Assembly: GCA_900765975.1 (NCBI GenBank) | Contig: CAAFTS010000083.1 | Location: 1-28,123 of the forward strand | DNA length: 28,123 bases | Source: Lachnospiraceae bacterium | Lineage (GTDB): Bacteria > Bacillota > Clostridia > Lachnospirales > Lachnospiraceae | Direction of reading: 5' to 3' | Shown here: one piece after another, positions 9,433-19,430 of the stretch | How positions within the stretch are numbered: position 1 is the first letter of the stretch | Layout of the letters: every line of letters starts with the position of its first letter | Program-made: the position numbers and the translations under genes | Notes under the pieces: generated by a model | Told to the model about the DNA's origin: nothing | The model's database searches: none | The model's input: only the letters and a program-made list of their open reading frames with translations

Positions 9433-9489
9433 AAAAAAAGGCAAAAATATAGCTGCAAAGAATTTCTCCCTTGCAGCCATAAATATGCC
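9433..9489 (-). terminator. Rho-independent terminator of rpoBC
   Basis: On the minus strand a long imperfect stem (arms 9489-9471 and 9458-9440, with GGCTGCAA/TTGCAGC at its core and GGCA/TGCC at its base) is followed by seven T (9439-9433). It starts 13 bases after the rpoC stop. Confidence 0.88.
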
Positions 9490-9501
9490 TTTTTTGTTTT
9501 C

Positions 9502-12500
9502 TTATTCTTCTGTCAAAATAACTTCTGTTTCTTCTGTATCCACTGAATCTTCTGCAGTTTCCACCACTTCTTCAACAGAGACTTCTTCCAGCGCTGCTGT
9601 CTCGTCGGCACCCAAAATATCCAATGTTTCTTCCTCTAACTTCGCATCTGTATTCAGACATACATCACGATACTTTTTCATACCTGTACCAGCCGGAATA
9701 TGTTTTCCGATAATTACGTTCTCTTTCAATCCAATCAAATGATCCACTTTTCCCTTGATTGCTGCTTCTGTCAGAACTTTTGTTGTCTCCTGGAAAGAAG
9801 CTGCAGACAGGAAGGAATCTGTTGCCAAGGAAGCTTTCGTAATACCAAGCATAATCTGCTCACCGGTTGCAATTTCTTTTCCTTCTGCCTCTAACTGCTC
9901 GTTCACATCGTTGAAGTCAAGTACATCAACCATGCTTCCCGGAAGGAATTCACTGTCTCCGTTCTCTTCGATGCGAATCTTCTTCAGCATCTGGTGTACA
10001 ATAACCTCGATATGTTTATCGTTGATTTCTACACCTTGCAGACGATATACACGCTGTACCTCACGCAGCAGGTAATCCTGCGCAGCACGTAATCCCTTAA
10101 TTTTCAGAATATCGTGTGGATTTACACTACCTTCTGTCAATTCATCGCCGGCCTCAAGCACCTGTCCATCCTGTACTTTGATACGGGAACCATATGGAAT
10201 CAGGTACGCCTTAGATTCTCCGGTTTCATGGTTAGTTACGATAACCTCTCGCTTTTTCTTTGTATCACTCAAAGTTGCAGTTCCTGCAAACTCTGTGATA
10301 ATTGCAAGACCCTTCGGTTTTCTCGCCTCAAACAACTCTTCGACACGAGGAAGACCCTGTGTGATATCGTCTCCGGCAACTCCACCTGTATGGAACGTAC
10401 GCATGGTCAGCTGTGTACCCGGCTCTCCGATAGACTGTGCAGCGATGATTCCGACAGCCTCTCCAACCTGTACCGCTTCACCGGTTGCCATGTTGGCTCC
10501 ATAACATTTTGCACACACACCATTCTTGCAGGTACATGTCAAAATCGTACGAATCTTCACCTGTTCCAGCGGATTTCCATTCTCATCCACGCCCTTTTTC
10601 ATAACCTTTTCGGCACGTCTCGGTGTAATCATGTGATTTGCTTTTACAATCACATTACCATCTTTATCCTTGATATCCTCACAAGAGAAACGTCCTGTAA
10701 TACGTTCCTGTAAGCTCTCAATCTCTTCATTTCCATCCATGAATGCTTTGACATACATTCCCGGAATCTCTTTTCCTGTGCCTTCCACACAGTCACTGTC
10801 ATGAATGATCAATTCCTGTGATACGTCTACCAGACGTCTTGTCAAGTAACCGGAATCGGCTGTACGAAGCGCCGTATCAGACAGACCTTTACGAGCTCCA
10901 TGAGCAGACATGAAGTACTCCAATACATCCAGTCCTTCTCGGAAGTTGGACTTAATTGGCAACTCGATCGTACGACCAGTTGTATCTGCCATCAATCCAC
11001 GCATACCAGCCAGCTGTTTAATCTGTTTGTCAGAACCACGCGCTCCGGAATCTGCCATCATAAAGATGTTATTATACTTATCCAATCCAGAAAGCAGAGC
11101 TTCTGTCAGCTTATCATCAGTGTTCTTCCAAGTCTCAACAACTTCTTTGTAACGTTCTTCTTCTGTAATAAGACCACGTTTGTAGTTCTTTGTAATCTTA
11201 TCCACAGTATCCTGCGCTTCTTGAATCAACTGCGGTTTCTGCGGCGGAACAGTCATATCTGAAATAGATACAGTCATAGCTGCTCGTGTAGAATACTTAT
11301 ATCCAATTGCTTTTACATCATCCAATACTTCGGCCGTCTGTGTTGCGCCATGTGTATTGATTACCTTTTCCAAAATCTGTTTCAGCTGTTTCTTTCCTAC
11401 ATGGAAATCAATCTCCAGCTTCAATTCATTTCCTTCCACTTCTCGATCTACAAATCCCAAATCCTGCGGAATGATTTCGTTGAACAGAATACGTCCCAAA
11501 GTTGCATCTATCGTACCTGTCTTTTCTGTTCCGTCCGGCATTGTCTTTGTAACACGAACCTTAATCTTGGAATGTAAGGTAATATATCCGTTCTCATAAG
11601 CTAAGATTGCCTCATTGGCATTCTTAAAGAACATCCCTTCACCCTTCACTCCCGGTCTTTCCTGTGTCAGGTAATAGATACCAAGTACCATATCCTGTGA
11701 AGGAACGGCTACCGGACCACCGTCTGACGGTTTAAGCAGGTTATTTGGAGAGAGAAGCAAGAACCGACACTCAGCCTGCGCTTCTACAGACAACGGCACA
11801 TGGACAGCCATCTGGTCTCCATCGAAGTCGGCATTGTAGGCTGCACATACAAGTGGATGCAACTTAATCGCCTTACCCTCTACCAGAATCGGCTCAAATG
11901 CCTGAATACCAAGTCTGTGCAGTGTGGGGGCACGGTTCAACATAACCGGATGCTCTTTGATCACTTCTTCCAGAACATCCCATACCTCCGGCTGAAGTCT
12001 CTCTACCATTTTCTTTGCATTTTTAATATTGTGTGCTGTACCATTTGCAACCAATTCTTTCATAACAAATGGTTTAAACAGCTCAATTGCCATCTCTTTC
12101 GGCAGACCACACTGATAAATCTTCAGTTCCGGTCCTACTACGATAACAGAACGTCCGGAATAGTCAACACGCTTACCAAGCAAGTTCTGACGGAAACGTC
12201 CAGACTTACCTTTCAACATATCAGACAGAGACTTCAAAGCTCTGTTTCCAGGACCTGTAACCGGACGGCCACGACGACCGTTATCAATCAACGCATCTAC
12301 AGCTTCCTGCAGCATACGCTTTTCATTGCGGACAATAATATCCGGCGCTCCCAGTTCCAACAGTCTCTTCAGACGGTTGTTACGGTTAATAATTCTTCTG
12401 TACAAATCATTCAAATCGGATGTTGCAAAACGTCCACCATCTAACTGTACCATTGGACGCAGATCCGGTGGAATAACCGGAATTGCATTTAAGATCATCC

Positions 12501-13194
12501 ACTCCGGCTTATTTCCAGATTCGCGGAACGCTTCTACAACCTCTAAACGTTTTACAATTCTGGCACGTTTCTGTCCAGTAGAATTTTCCAAAGCGTCCTG
12601 CAGTTCTGTATACTCTTTTTCCAGATCAATTGCCTGAAGCAATTCCTGAATCGCTTCAGCTCCCATTCCTACACGGAAACCTTTGCCCCACTTTTCTCTT
12701 TCTTCCTGATACTCAGCCTCAGAAAGAACCTGCTTATACTGCAGACTTGTCTCTCCCTGATCCAGTACAATATAGGAAGCAAAATACAAAACTCTCTCCA
12801 GTGTTCTCGGGGAAATATCCAAAATGAGTCCCATACGGCTCGGAATTCCCTTGAAATACCAGATATGAGAAACCGGAGCCGCCAGAGCAATGTGTCCCAT
12901 ACGCTCACGACGGACACTTGCTTTGGTAACTTCAACGCCACATCGGTCGCAGACTACGCCTTTGTAACGAATCTTTTTATATTTTCCACAATGACACTCC
13001 CAGTCTTTGCTAGGCCCGAAAATTCTTTCGCAGAACAGACCGTCTTTTTCCGGTTTCAGTGTTCTATAGTTAATCGTCTCCGGCTTCGTAACTTCGCCTC
13101 TTGACCATTCCAGAATCTTCTCCGGTGAAGCCAGACCGATCTTAATTGCATCAAATGTTAACTGCTGATTTTGTTGTTCATTGTTATTTGGCAT
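9502..13194 (-). CDS. rpoC: DNA-directed RNA polymerase subunit beta'
   Basis: 1230 residues, full length for a Firmicute. The catalytic subunit of RNA polymerase. The active-site motif NADFDGDQM is at 454-462, with the three Mg-binding Asp. The N-terminal zinc site has Cys67, Cys69, Cys82 and Cys85. A second zinc site ([11 protein letters not shown]) is near 885-897. [19 protein letters not shown] is the trigger-loop region. The last 40 residues are strongly acidic, an extension after the conserved core. ATG with GGAGGAG at 13203-13209, overlapping the rpoB stop; the gap to rpoB is 14 bases, so the two are co-transcribed. A terminator follows; the rpsL-rpsG-fusA genes often found after rpoC are absent. 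Confidence 0.98.
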   Translation of the reverse strand: MPNNNEQQNQQLTFDAIKIGLASPEKILEWSRGEVTKPETINYRTLKPEKDGLFCERIFGPSKDWECHCGKYKKIRYKGVVCDRCGVEVTKASVRRERMGHIALAAPVSHIWYFKGIPSRMGLILDISPRTLERVLYFASYIVLDQGETSLQYKQVLSEAEYQEEREKWGKGFRVGMGAEAIQELLQAIDLEKEYTELQDALENSTGQKRARIVKRLEVVEAFRESGNKPEWMILNAIPVIPPDLRPMVQLDGGRFATSDLNDLYRRIINRNNRLKRLLELGAPDIIVRNEKRMLQEAVDALIDNGRRGRPVTGPGNRALKSLSDMLKGKSGRFRQNLLGKRVDYSGRSVIVVGPELKIYQCGLPKEMAIELFKPFVMKELVANGTAHNIKNAKKMVERLQPEVWDVLEEVIKEHPVMLNRAPTLHRLGIQAFEPILVEGKAIKLHPLVCAAYNADFDGDQMAVHVPLSVEAQAECRFLLLSPNNLLKPSDGGPVAVPSQDMVLGIYYLTQERPGVKGEGMFFKNANEAILAYENGYITLHSKIKVRVTKTMPDGTEKTGTIDATLGRILFNEIIPQDLGFVDREVEGNELKLEIDFHVGKKQLKQILEKVINTHGATQTAEVLDDVKAIGYKYSTRAAMTVSISDMTVPPQKPQLIQEAQDTVDKITKNYKRGLITEEERYKEVVETWKNTDDKLTEALLSGLDKYNNIFMMADSGARGSDKQIKQLAGMRGLMADTTGRTIELPIKSNFREGLDVLEYFMSAHGARKGLSDTALRTADSGYLTRRLVDVSQELIIHDSDCVEGTGKEIPGMYVKAFMDGNEEIESLQERITGRFSCEDIKDKDGNVIVKANHMITPRRAEKVMKKGVDENGNPLEQVKIRTILTCTCKNGVCAKCYGANMATGEAVQVGEAVGIIAAQSIGEPGTQLTMRTFHTGGVAGDDITQGLPRVEELFEARKPKGLAIITEFAGTATLSDTKKKREVIVTNHETGESKAYLIPYGSRIKVQDGQVLEAGDELTEGSVNPHDILKIKGLRAAQDYLLREVQRVYRLQGVEINDKHIEVIVHQMLKKIRIEENGDSEFLPGSMVDVLDFNDVNEQLEAEGKEIATGEQIMLGITKASLATDSFLSAASFQETTKVLTEAAIKGKVDHLIGLKENVIIGKHIPAGTGMKKYRDVCLNTDAKLEEETLDILGADETAALEEVSVEEVVETAEDSVDTEETEVILTEE

Positions 13195-13208
13195 AAAGTT
13201 GGCTCCTC

Positions 13209-16200
13209 CTATTCTTCATCTTCAAAATACTCATCGAATTCGATTGTCTCGTTATCGTTGAAATCTTCCTCTTCCGGTTCTACATCTTCCAGTTCACCAT
13301 CTACAAATTCCTGTTCGGTGTATCCATGTTCTCCGTAAGATTCTTTCTCGTCGCGGTATCTTCTGTCTCCCTCGATGATAGAGCGCAAATCTGTCTCGCC
13401 ATAATCAACAGTTTCCATAATCTCTACTTCTGTATTGTCATCGCGGAGTACGCGCACATCCAGAGCCAGAGACTGCAGCTCTTTTAACAGTACCTTGAAG
13501 GACTCCGGAATACCAGGTTCCGGAATATTTTCACCCTTAATAATGGCTTCATATGTCTTCACACGTCCTACAACGTCATCAGATTTTACTGTCAGGATTT
13601 CCTGAAGTGTATAGGATGCACCATACGCCTCCAGAGCCCAAACCTCCATCTCTCCGAAACGCTGTCCGCCGAACTGAGCTTTACCACCCAGCGGCTGCTG
13701 TGTAACCAATGAGTAAGGACCCGTAGAACGTGCATGGATCTTGTCATCTACCAAGTGATGCAGTTTCAGGTAGTGCATGTGTCCGATTGTAACCGGACTG
13801 TCAAAATACTCACCTGTACGTCCATCTCTCAAACGCACCTTACCATCTCTTGAAAGTGGAACTCCTTTCCATAGTTTTCTGTGTTCTCTGTTATCATACA
13901 GATACTGCAGTACTTCCGGAAGTAATTCCTCTCCATGTTTCTTTTCAAACTCTTCCCACTCCAGATTGACGTAATCATTTGCCAAATCCAGAGTATCCAT
14001 GATATCCACCTCATTCGCTCCATCGAAGACCGGAGTTGAAATATTAAATCCAAGTGCTTTCGCAGCCAGACTCAAGTGAATTTCCAAGACCTGACCGATG
14101 TTCATACGAGACGGCACACCCAATGGGTTCAACACGATATCCAACGGACGACCATTCGGCAGGAACGGCATATCCTCTACCGGAAGCACACGGGAAACAA
14201 CACCCTTGTTACCATGACGTCCGGCCATCTTATCTCCAACGGAAATCTTTCTCTTCTGTGCAATGTAAATACGAACGGACTGATTTACTCCAGGAGACAA
14301 TTCATCTCCGTTTTCTCTTGTAAATACCTTCGCATCTACAACAATACCATATTCTCCATGAGGTACTTTCAGGGAAGTATCTCTGACTTCACGTGCCTTT
14401 TCTCCAAAGATTGCACGCAACAGTCTTTCTTCTGCAGTCAGCTCTGTCTCTCCCTTCGGAGTTACTTTACCAACCAGAATATCCCCTGCACGAACTTCTG
14501 CACCGATACGGATGATACCTCTTTCATCCAGATCCTTCAGCGCATCATCACCGACACCCGGAATATCTCTTGTGATTTCCTCTGGTCCCAGCTTAGTATC
14601 ACGTGCTTCTGCTTCATATTCTTCAATATGAACAGATGTATATACATCATCCTGTACCAGTCTTTCACTCAACAGTACAGCATCCTCGTAGTTGTAACCT
14701 TCCCATGTCATAAATCCAATCAATGGGTTCTTACCCAGAGCCATCTCTCCCATAGAAGTAGACGGACCATCTGCGATTACTTGTCCTTTTTCTACTCTTT
14801 CGCCTTTATCAACGATTGGTCTCTGGTTGTAGCAGTTACTCTGGTTACTTCTCAAGAACTTTGTTAATTTATAATTCTTCTTTGTACCATCATCCTGCTT
14901 GATTGTAATTTCTGTAGAAGTAGATCTTTCTACCACACCGGCTTCTTCTGCAACAATACAAACACCGGAGTCAACTGCAGCTTTTACTTCCATTCCCGTA
15001 CCTACAACCGGAGCCTCTGTTGTCAGAAGCGGAACTGCCTGACGCTGCATGTTAGATCCCATCAGCGCACGGTTAGCATCGTCATTTTCCAAGAAAGGAA
15101 TCAACGCAGTTGCTACAGAGAATACCATCTTTGGAGAAACGTCCATGTAGTCAAATTTATTTCTTTCATATTCCTGTGTCTCTTCACGATAACGACCGGA
15201 TACATTCTTATGAATGAAGTGTCCTTCCTCATCCAAAGGCTCATTGGCCTGTGCTACATGGTAATTATCCTCTTCATCCGCTGTCATATATACAACTTCT
15301 TCTGTAACCACCGGATTTGCCGGATCTGTCTTATCAATCTTTCGATATGGTGCCTCAACGAAACCATACTGATTGATTCTTGCATAACATGCCAGTGAGT
15401 TGATCAAACCGATATTCGGTCCTTCAGGAGTCTCAATCGGGCACATTCTTCCATAGTGTGAATAGTGTACGTCTCGCACCTCAAATCCGGCACGATCACG
15501 TGACAGACCACCTGGTCCCAATGCAGACAGACGTCTCTTATGAGTCAGCTCACCCAACGGGTTATTCTGATCCATGAACTGTGACAACTGAGAAGAACCA
15601 AAGAACTCTTTCACCGCTGCTGTTACCGGCTTAATATTAATCAATGTCTGCGGAGAAATACCATCCTGATCCTGTGTAGTCATGCGTTCACGAACCACAC
15701 GCTCCAATCTGGACAAACCGATTCTGTACTGATTCTGAAGCAATTCTCCGACAGCACGAATACGACGATTACCCAAGTGGTCGATATCATCATCATTACC
15801 CATACCATATTCCAAATGAATATTGTAGTTGATAGAAGCCAGGATATCTTCCTTTGTAATATGTTTCGGGATCAAGTCATGAATATCTCTCTTAATCATC
15901 CGTTTCAGCTCATCAATATCACCTGCTGACTCTTCCAGAATGCCCTCCAGAACTGGATAAAATACCTGTTCTGTCACGCCTACTTCTGCCGGGTCAATAT
16001 CCACAACTGACTCCAGATCCACCATCATATTTGAAAGGATCTTAATATTACGGGACTCATCTTCACCTTCTACCCAAAGATATGGCACTGCCGCATTCTG
16101 AATCTGATCTGCCAGTTCTCTGGTAATCTTAGTTCCCTTTTCTGCAACCAACTCTCCAGTAACACGACTTATCACATCTTCAGCAAGCACCTGTCCTGCC

Positions 16201-17066
16201 ACACGATTCTTCAGCATTAATTTTTTATTGAACTTATAACGACCTACCTTTGCAAGGTCATAACGTCTTGCATCAAAGAACATGCTTGTAATCAAGCTCT
16301 CAGCACTATCTACTGCAAGCGGCTCTCCCGGACGAATCTTCTTATACAGTTCTAACAGACCCTCCTGATAACTCTCAGCAGTGTCCTTTCCAAAACTTGC
16401 AAGAATCTTCGGTTCTTCTCCGAAGAGTTCAAGAATCTCAGCATTTGTGCCAATTCCAAGAGCACGGATCAACACTGTGATCGGCACCTTTCTTGTCCGG
16501 TCTACACGCACATAGAAAACGTCATTGGAGTCTGTCTCATACTCCAGCCATGCACCTCTGTTCGGGATTACCGTTGAGGAATACAGTTCTTTTCCAAGCT
16601 TATCATGAGCAATTCCATAATAAATTCCCGGAGAACGAACCAGCTGGCTTACGATAACACGCTCTGCACCGTTGATTACGAAAGTACCTGTCTTTGTCAT
16701 CAGCGGCAAATCTCCCATGAAAATTTCATGTTCGTTAATCTCATCATTCTCTTTGTTGTAAAGACGAACCTTTACTTTGAGAGGTGCGGCATATGTTGCA
16801 TCACGCTCTTTGCACTCATCAATTGTGTACTTTACTTCATCCTCGCAGAGTCTGAAATCAACAAATTCCAGACTGAAGTGACCACTATAATCAGCAATCG
16901 GGGAAATATCATCAAATACCTCTCTCAATCCTTCATCCAGAAACCACTCATATGAGTTTTTCTGCACTTCAATAAGATTCGGCATCTGTAATACTTCTTT
17001 TTGTCTGGAATAGCTCATGCGTGAACTTTTTCCGTTTGTGATGGGACGAATTCTGTTTTTCTCCAT
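13209..17066 (-). CDS. rpoB: DNA-directed RNA polymerase subunit beta
   Basis: 1285 residues from the chosen start. Forms the catalytic core of RNA polymerase with beta'. The rifampicin-binding segment ([20 protein letters not shown], then LSALGPGGL, about 480-515) is of the normal sensitive type at the key His and Ser positions. [15 protein letters not shown] and [10 protein letters not shown] are further conserved blocks. The C-terminal 35 residues are very acidic. Start: an in-frame ATG six codons upstream has no ribosome-binding site, and the GAGGAG it overlaps sits about 10 bases before the ATG at 17066 (MEKNRIRP), so I use the latter. The gene has its own promoter and a leader of about 175 bases, separate from rplJL. 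Confidence 0.98.
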   Translation of the reverse strand: MEKNRIRPITNGKSSRMSYSRQKEVLQMPNLIEVQKNSYEWFLDEGLREVFDDISPIADYSGHFSLEFVDFRLCEDEVKYTIDECKERDATYAAPLKVKVRLYNKENDEINEHEIFMGDLPLMTKTGTFVINGAERVIVSQLVRSPGIYYGIAHDKLGKELYSSTVIPNRGAWLEYETDSNDVFYVRVDRTRKVPITVLIRALGIGTNAEILELFGEEPKILASFGKDTAESYQEGLLELYKKIRPGEPLAVDSAESLITSMFFDARRYDLAKVGRYKFNKKLMLKNRVAGQVLAEDVISRVTGELVAEKGTKITRELADQIQNAAVPYLWVEGEDESRNIKILSNMMVDLESVVDIDPAEVGVTEQVFYPVLEGILEESAGDIDELKRMIKRDIHDLIPKHITKEDILASINYNIHLEYGMGNDDDIDHLGNRRIRAVGELLQNQYRIGLSRLERVVRERMTTQDQDGISPQTLINIKPVTAAVKEFFGSSQLSQFMDQNNPLGELTHKRRLSALGPGGLSRDRAGFEVRDVHYSHYGRMCPIETPEGPNIGLINSLACYARINQYGFVEAPYRKIDKTDPANPVVTEEVVYMTADEEDNYHVAQANEPLDEEGHFIHKNVSGRYREETQEYERNKFDYMDVSPKMVFSVATALIPFLENDDANRALMGSNMQRQAVPLLTTEAPVVGTGMEVKAAVDSGVCIVAEEAGVVERSTSTEITIKQDDGTKKNYKLTKFLRSNQSNCYNQRPIVDKGERVEKGQVIADGPSTSMGEMALGKNPLIGFMTWEGYNYEDAVLLSERLVQDDVYTSVHIEEYEAEARDTKLGPEEITRDIPGVGDDALKDLDERGIIRIGAEVRAGDILVGKVTPKGETELTAEERLLRAIFGEKAREVRDTSLKVPHGEYGIVVDAKVFTRENGDELSPGVNQSVRIYIAQKRKISVGDKMAGRHGNKGVVSRVLPVEDMPFLPNGRPLDIVLNPLGVPSRMNIGQVLEIHLSLAAKALGFNISTPVFDGANEVDIMDTLDLANDYVNLEWEEFEKKHGEELLPEVLQYLYDNREHRKLWKGVPLSRDGKVRLRDGRTGEYFDSPVTIGHMHYLKLHHLVDDKIHARSTGPYSLVTQQPLGGKAQFGGQRFGEMEVWALEAYGASYTLQEILTVKSDDVVGRVKTYEAIIKGENIPEPGIPESFKVLLKELQSLALDVRVLRDDNTEVEIMETVDYGETDLRSIIEGDRRYRDEKESYGEHGYTEQEFVDGELEDVEPEEEDFNDNETIEFDEYFEDEE

Positions 17067-17241
17067 TGACGTTTCACTCCTCATTTATTTTTTTGCGGGT
17101 TACGATCCCCTGCGAACTCTCTATCTGTTATCCATACTTCCCGTTTATCTCTGTTTCGCAAATCTTCTATATATAATGAAAAGAGCTCTATACCATAGCC
17201 AAAAACACGTTGTACATGGTATACCTTTCCATAATAGCGCA
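17067..17241 (-). promoter_or_regulatory. Structured rpoB leader with a possible short upstream ORF
   Basis: From the predicted promoter to the rpoB start the transcript would carry about 175 untranslated bases. It contains an 8-bp inverted repeat, TATACCAT/ATGGTATA (17223-17216 with 17196-17189), a TGCGAA/TTCGCA pair (17160-17155 with 17116-17111), and a GGG/CCC hairpin near 17097-17113 just before the ribosome-binding site. A nine-codon ORF (17217-17188, MYNVFLAMV) with GAAAGG six bases upstream has its start and stop inside the arms of the first hairpin. These are seen by eye; no folding was run. Confidence 0.45.
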
Positions 17242-17247
17242 TTTTTT

Positions 17248-17277
17248 ACTATAGCATAAAACTCTTTTCACTGTCAA
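17248..17277 (-). promoter_or_regulatory. Sigma-A-type promoter of rpoBC
   Basis: On the minus strand a perfect TTGACA (17277-17272), an 18-base spacer and TATAGT (17253-17248). The -35 is embedded in the near-perfect palindrome ACTGTCAACAGT (17270-17281). Confidence 0.75.
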
Positions 17278-17344
17278 CAGTATTTCTCCATTTTTTATAA
17301 AAAGTTCTTGACAACTGTTGCTTTTTGTGGTATTTACTCTCTTT

Positions 17345-17941
17345 CTACACAAATGGCCTTACCCGCAACTGAATTCCCAGACTTTCTGCAAGCCTGCGAC
17401 TCGCTTCAATCTGTTCTTCTGTCAGCACATCCACAACGGTAAACTTCACATCCGGAATCACTTTTCCGCATTCCTTTGCAAAATCCAGCATCCCCGCATA
17501 TGCATTTTCAAACTGCGGCCTGGTCACATCCATGTACTCTTCTTTTGTAGGCGCATTCAAGCTAATCGAAACTGTATCCACCACTTCTGCTAATTCCGGC
17601 ACAATATCCCGATTGTAGTATAAATTACCAAGCCCATTTGTATTTACCCGTATCTTTAATCCATAAGTTGCCTTTGCATACTTCGCAGATTCAACTAATA
17701 CATCCAACGCACAAGTCGGCTCTCCGTATCCACAATATACCAGTTCTTCTTTTCCGGCAAAATCATATGCATCAATTGCAGCCTTCACCTCTTCCAAACT
17801 AGGTTCCTTTTCCAGCCACAAACTCTGTGCATCCCCCACGCCTTGATGGTGGGTACGAATGCAAAACCTGCAATTGCAGTCACATTTATTTGTTAGATTT
17901 ACATATACATTTCCCTGATATGCGTATAAAATTTTTGCCAC
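17345..17941 (-). CDS. Radical SAM protein, probably TatD-associated type
   Basis: 198 residues from the chosen start, short for a radical SAM enzyme but typical of the TatD-linked subgroup, which I recognise from overall pattern only. The cluster-binding motif CDCNCRFC has the canonical CX3CX2C spacing near residues 21-28. VYCGYGEPT follows as the SAM-binding GGE-like motif, with VNTNGL and DTVSISLNAP as later beta-strand motifs. The substrate is unknown. Start: a TTG two codons upstream is only three bases from AGAGG, whereas the GTG at 17941 has nine-base spacing, so GTG is preferred. The gene sits alone between the rplL terminator and the rpoB promoter; a weak TTGATT/TATATT pair with a 19-base spacer lies just upstream. 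No tatD is visible here. Confidence 0.8.
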   Translation of the reverse strand: MAKILYAYQGNVYVNLTNKCDCNCRFCIRTHHQGVGDAQSLWLEKEPSLEEVKAAIDAYDFAGKEELVYCGYGEPTCALDVLVESAKYAKATYGLKIRVNTNGLGNLYYNRDIVPELAEVVDTVSISLNAPTKEEYMDVTRPQFENAYAGMLDFAKECGKVIPDVKFTVVDVLTEEQIEASRRLAESLGIQLRVRPFV

Positions 17942-17988
17942 AGCCAATCACCTCTTATAAATATAGAAACGAATTTTTCTATGTAATC

Positions 17989-18019
17989 AAAAACATCCGG
18001 CCAAGCCTGACCGGATGTT
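17989..18019 (-). terminator. Rho-independent terminator of rplJL
   Basis: On the minus strand AACATCCGG (18019-18011) pairs perfectly with CCGGATGTT (18000-17992) around a 10-base loop, ending in five T. It lies 20 bases after the rplL stop. Confidence 0.87.
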
Positions 18020-18038
18020 CGCAATTCAACGAATTGAA

Positions 18039-18413
18039 TTATTTCATGTTAACTTCTGCACCTTCAGCCTCAAGTTTAGCTTTCAGTTCCTCAGCCTCTG
18101 CTTTAGATACGCCCTCTTTGAGTACCTTCGGAGCGCTATCAACAAGATCTTTTGCTTCTTTCAGTCCAAGACCTGTTACTTCACGAACAACCTTGATAAC
18201 TTTTACTTTAGAAGCTCCAGCAGAAACAAGTTCTACATCAAACTCATCTTTTTCTTCTGCTGCTGCGCCACCGTCAGCTGCTGCTGCAACTACAACACCT
18301 GCTGCTGCAGATACACCAAACTCTTCTTCACATGCTTTTACTAATTCATTTAACTCTAATACTGATAACTCTTTGATTGCTTCAATCATTTCAGCTGTTG
18401 TCAATTTAGCCAT
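18039..18413 (-). CDS. rplL: 50S ribosomal protein L7/L12
   Basis: 124 residues, normal length. Forms the flexible stalk of the large subunit and recruits GTPase translation factors. The N-terminal dimerisation part ([20 protein letters not shown]) is followed by an alanine-rich hinge at about 35-55 and the C-terminal domain with [20 protein letters not shown] and the closing [15 protein letters not shown] with GGAGG about 9 bases upstream. It follows rplJ by 90 bases; that gap holds two small GC hairpins (CCGC/GCGG and CCGG-type) without thymine runs, so they are not terminators. A terminator lies after the stop. Confidence 0.97.
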   Translation of the reverse strand: MAKLTTAEMIEAIKELSVLELNELVKACEEEFGVSAAAGVVVAAAADGGAAAEEKDEFDVELVSAGASKVKVIKVVREVTGLGLKEAKDLVDSAPKVLKEGVSKAEAEELKAKLEAEGAEVNMK

Positions 18414-18503
18414 TTTTAATATCCTCCATTTTTAAAATTTGTAATTACCGGTTTTCCGGCTTGTTTTTCGTTATACATTACCGCTTCTGCGGCCCTATAC
18501 TTC

Positions 18504-19037
18504 TTACTCTTCTGTTGCCGGAGCTTCCTCTGCCGGAGCTTCAGCTACAACTTCGCCGTCCTTTTCAGCAATCTGCTTAATAACACGAGCAAAGTTTGCA
18601 ATTGGTGACTGCATACTTCCAAGCAATCTGGAAAGTAATACTTCTCTTGCCGGAATCTTAGCCAGTTCATTTAAGCCAGCTACATCATAAACAGTTCCCT
18701 CAACTACACCGGCTTTCATTTCCAGTTTGTTTGCTGTTTTAGCAAACTCAGCAAGAATTCTTGCCGGAGCTGTCGCATCATCCTTAGATACACAAAGTGC
18801 GCTCGGTCCTTCCAAATACTCATCCAGACCTGCAAACTCTGTTCCTTCGAATGCTCTCTTCATCATTGTGTTCTTACATACTTTGTAAATAACACCAGCT
18901 TCTCTAAGCTGTTTACGAAGTTCTGTATCCTGTGCTACTGTAAGTCCACGATAGTCAACAAGAACTACAGACTGAGCGTCTTTGATGTCTTCTGCGATAG
19001 CTGCTACGATTGGTTGTTTTAATTCAACTTTTGCCAC
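18504..19037 (-). CDS. rplJ: 50S ribosomal protein L10
   Basis: 177 residues from the chosen start. Anchors L7/L12 dimers to 23S rRNA and, in complex with L12, represses its own mRNA. The sequence begins MAKVELKQPIVAAIAEDI; VVLVDYRGLTVAQDTELRK and the KNTMMKRAF segment are typical of the N-terminal rRNA-binding domain. The C-terminus binding L12 ends in an Ala/Glu-rich tail. Start: the GTG at 19037 is 11 bases after AAGGAGG, while an in-frame GTG four codons earlier overlaps that site. It is preceded by an L10-type leader with an attenuator hairpin and followed by rplL. Confidence 0.97.
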   Translation of the reverse strand: MAKVELKQPIVAAIAEDIKDAQSVVLVDYRGLTVAQDTELRKQLREAGVIYKVCKNTMMKRAFEGTEFAGLDEYLEGPSALCVSKDDATAPARILAEFAKTANKLEMKAGVVEGTVYDVAGLNELAKIPAREVLLSRLLGSMQSPIANFARVIKQIAEKDGEVVAEAPAEEAPATEE

Positions 19038-19085
19038 GTCCTGGTGCACCTCCTTATAGATTTTGATGACTGCGTCCAGAGACTT

Positions 19086-19118
19086 AAAAAACCTCTGTAT
19101 CCAAAGACACAGAGGTTT
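19086..19118 (-). terminator. Attenuator hairpin in the rplJ leader
   Basis: On the minus strand AAACCTCTGT (19118-19109) pairs perfectly with ACAGAGGTTT (19098-19089), continuing into a six-T run. It lies 50 bases before the rplJ start and downstream of the L10-leader core, so it is best read as a conditional terminator. Confidence 0.8.
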
Positions 19119-19124
19119 GTAATT

Positions 19125-19213
19125 CGTTCTTATTATTAAGAATTCATATCTTCCTCGGCAGGCGTTTTCATCCTTATGCCTAACGGCACCTGCTGTCTTC
19201 GGCAGTCAATTGC
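19125..19213 (-). ncRNA. Ribosomal protein L10 leader (autoregulatory mRNA structure)
   Basis: The rplJ 5' leader between the promoter and the attenuator. The core at 19205-19153 on the minus strand has CTGCCGAAGACAGCAGG, then GTGCCGTTAGGC and a closing CGCCTGCCGAGG, so that GCAGG...GC pairs with GCCTGC and an inner GCC-GTTA-GGC hairpin forms. This layout matches the widespread L10 leader family, in which L10(L12)4 binds the mRNA. The family match is from memory of the consensus, not from a covariance search. Confidence 0.75.
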
Positions 19214-19219
19214 TATATT

Positions 19220-19248
19220 AGATTAGCACCAGCGCAAGAAATTGTCAA
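19220..19248 (-). promoter_or_regulatory. Sigma-A-type promoter of rplJL
   Basis: On the minus strand a perfect TTGACA (19248-19243), a 17-base spacer and TAATCT (19225-19220), with a TG one base upstream of the -10 (extended -10). Transcription would start near 19213, at the beginning of the L10 leader. From here to 19430 the sequence is AT-rich and I see no gene in it. Confidence 0.7.
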
Positions 19249-19430
19249 GCCCTATTTTTATTCTTTTTTAAATTTACAAAAAATAATCTTAAAAAGGTAT
19301 TCTCATCGAAAATAATTCCATTCATTTTATTTTCTTATTTTATTAGAATAGATAAGACGCACCTCTTTTCCTCTTTAGTTCATTTAATATTAATTCAACA
19401 GTAGATGAGTTCGGTGCAGGTAACACACTA

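Noticed and set aside
10114..10713. 199-codon open frame on the plus strand
   Set aside because: Entirely antisense to rpoC in its conserved region; the peptide is Cys/Ser/Leu-rich low-quality sequence with no recognisable domain and no ribosome-binding site.
11800..12444. 214-codon open frame on the plus strand
   Set aside because: Antisense to the rpoC active-site region; explained by codon bias of the real gene.
14076..14867. 263-codon open frame on the plus strand
   Set aside because: Antisense to rpoB; long only because rpoB lacks the codons that would create stops. No family resemblance.
17308..17313. Perfect TTGACA on the plus strand near the rpoBC promoter
   Set aside because: No matching -10 at the right distance and no plus-strand gene downstream.
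17827..18435. 202-codon open frame on the plus strand across the radical SAM gene and rplL
   Set aside because: Runs antisense through two real genes and a terminator; its Ser/Ala/Thr-rich part is the complement of the alanine-rich L7/L12 hinge.
19250..19430. Possible 26-codon ORF on the minus strand in the AT-rich gap before the rplJ promoter
   Set aside because: No ribosome-binding site, no promoter and Asn/Lys/Phe content expected of AT-rich noncoding DNA.
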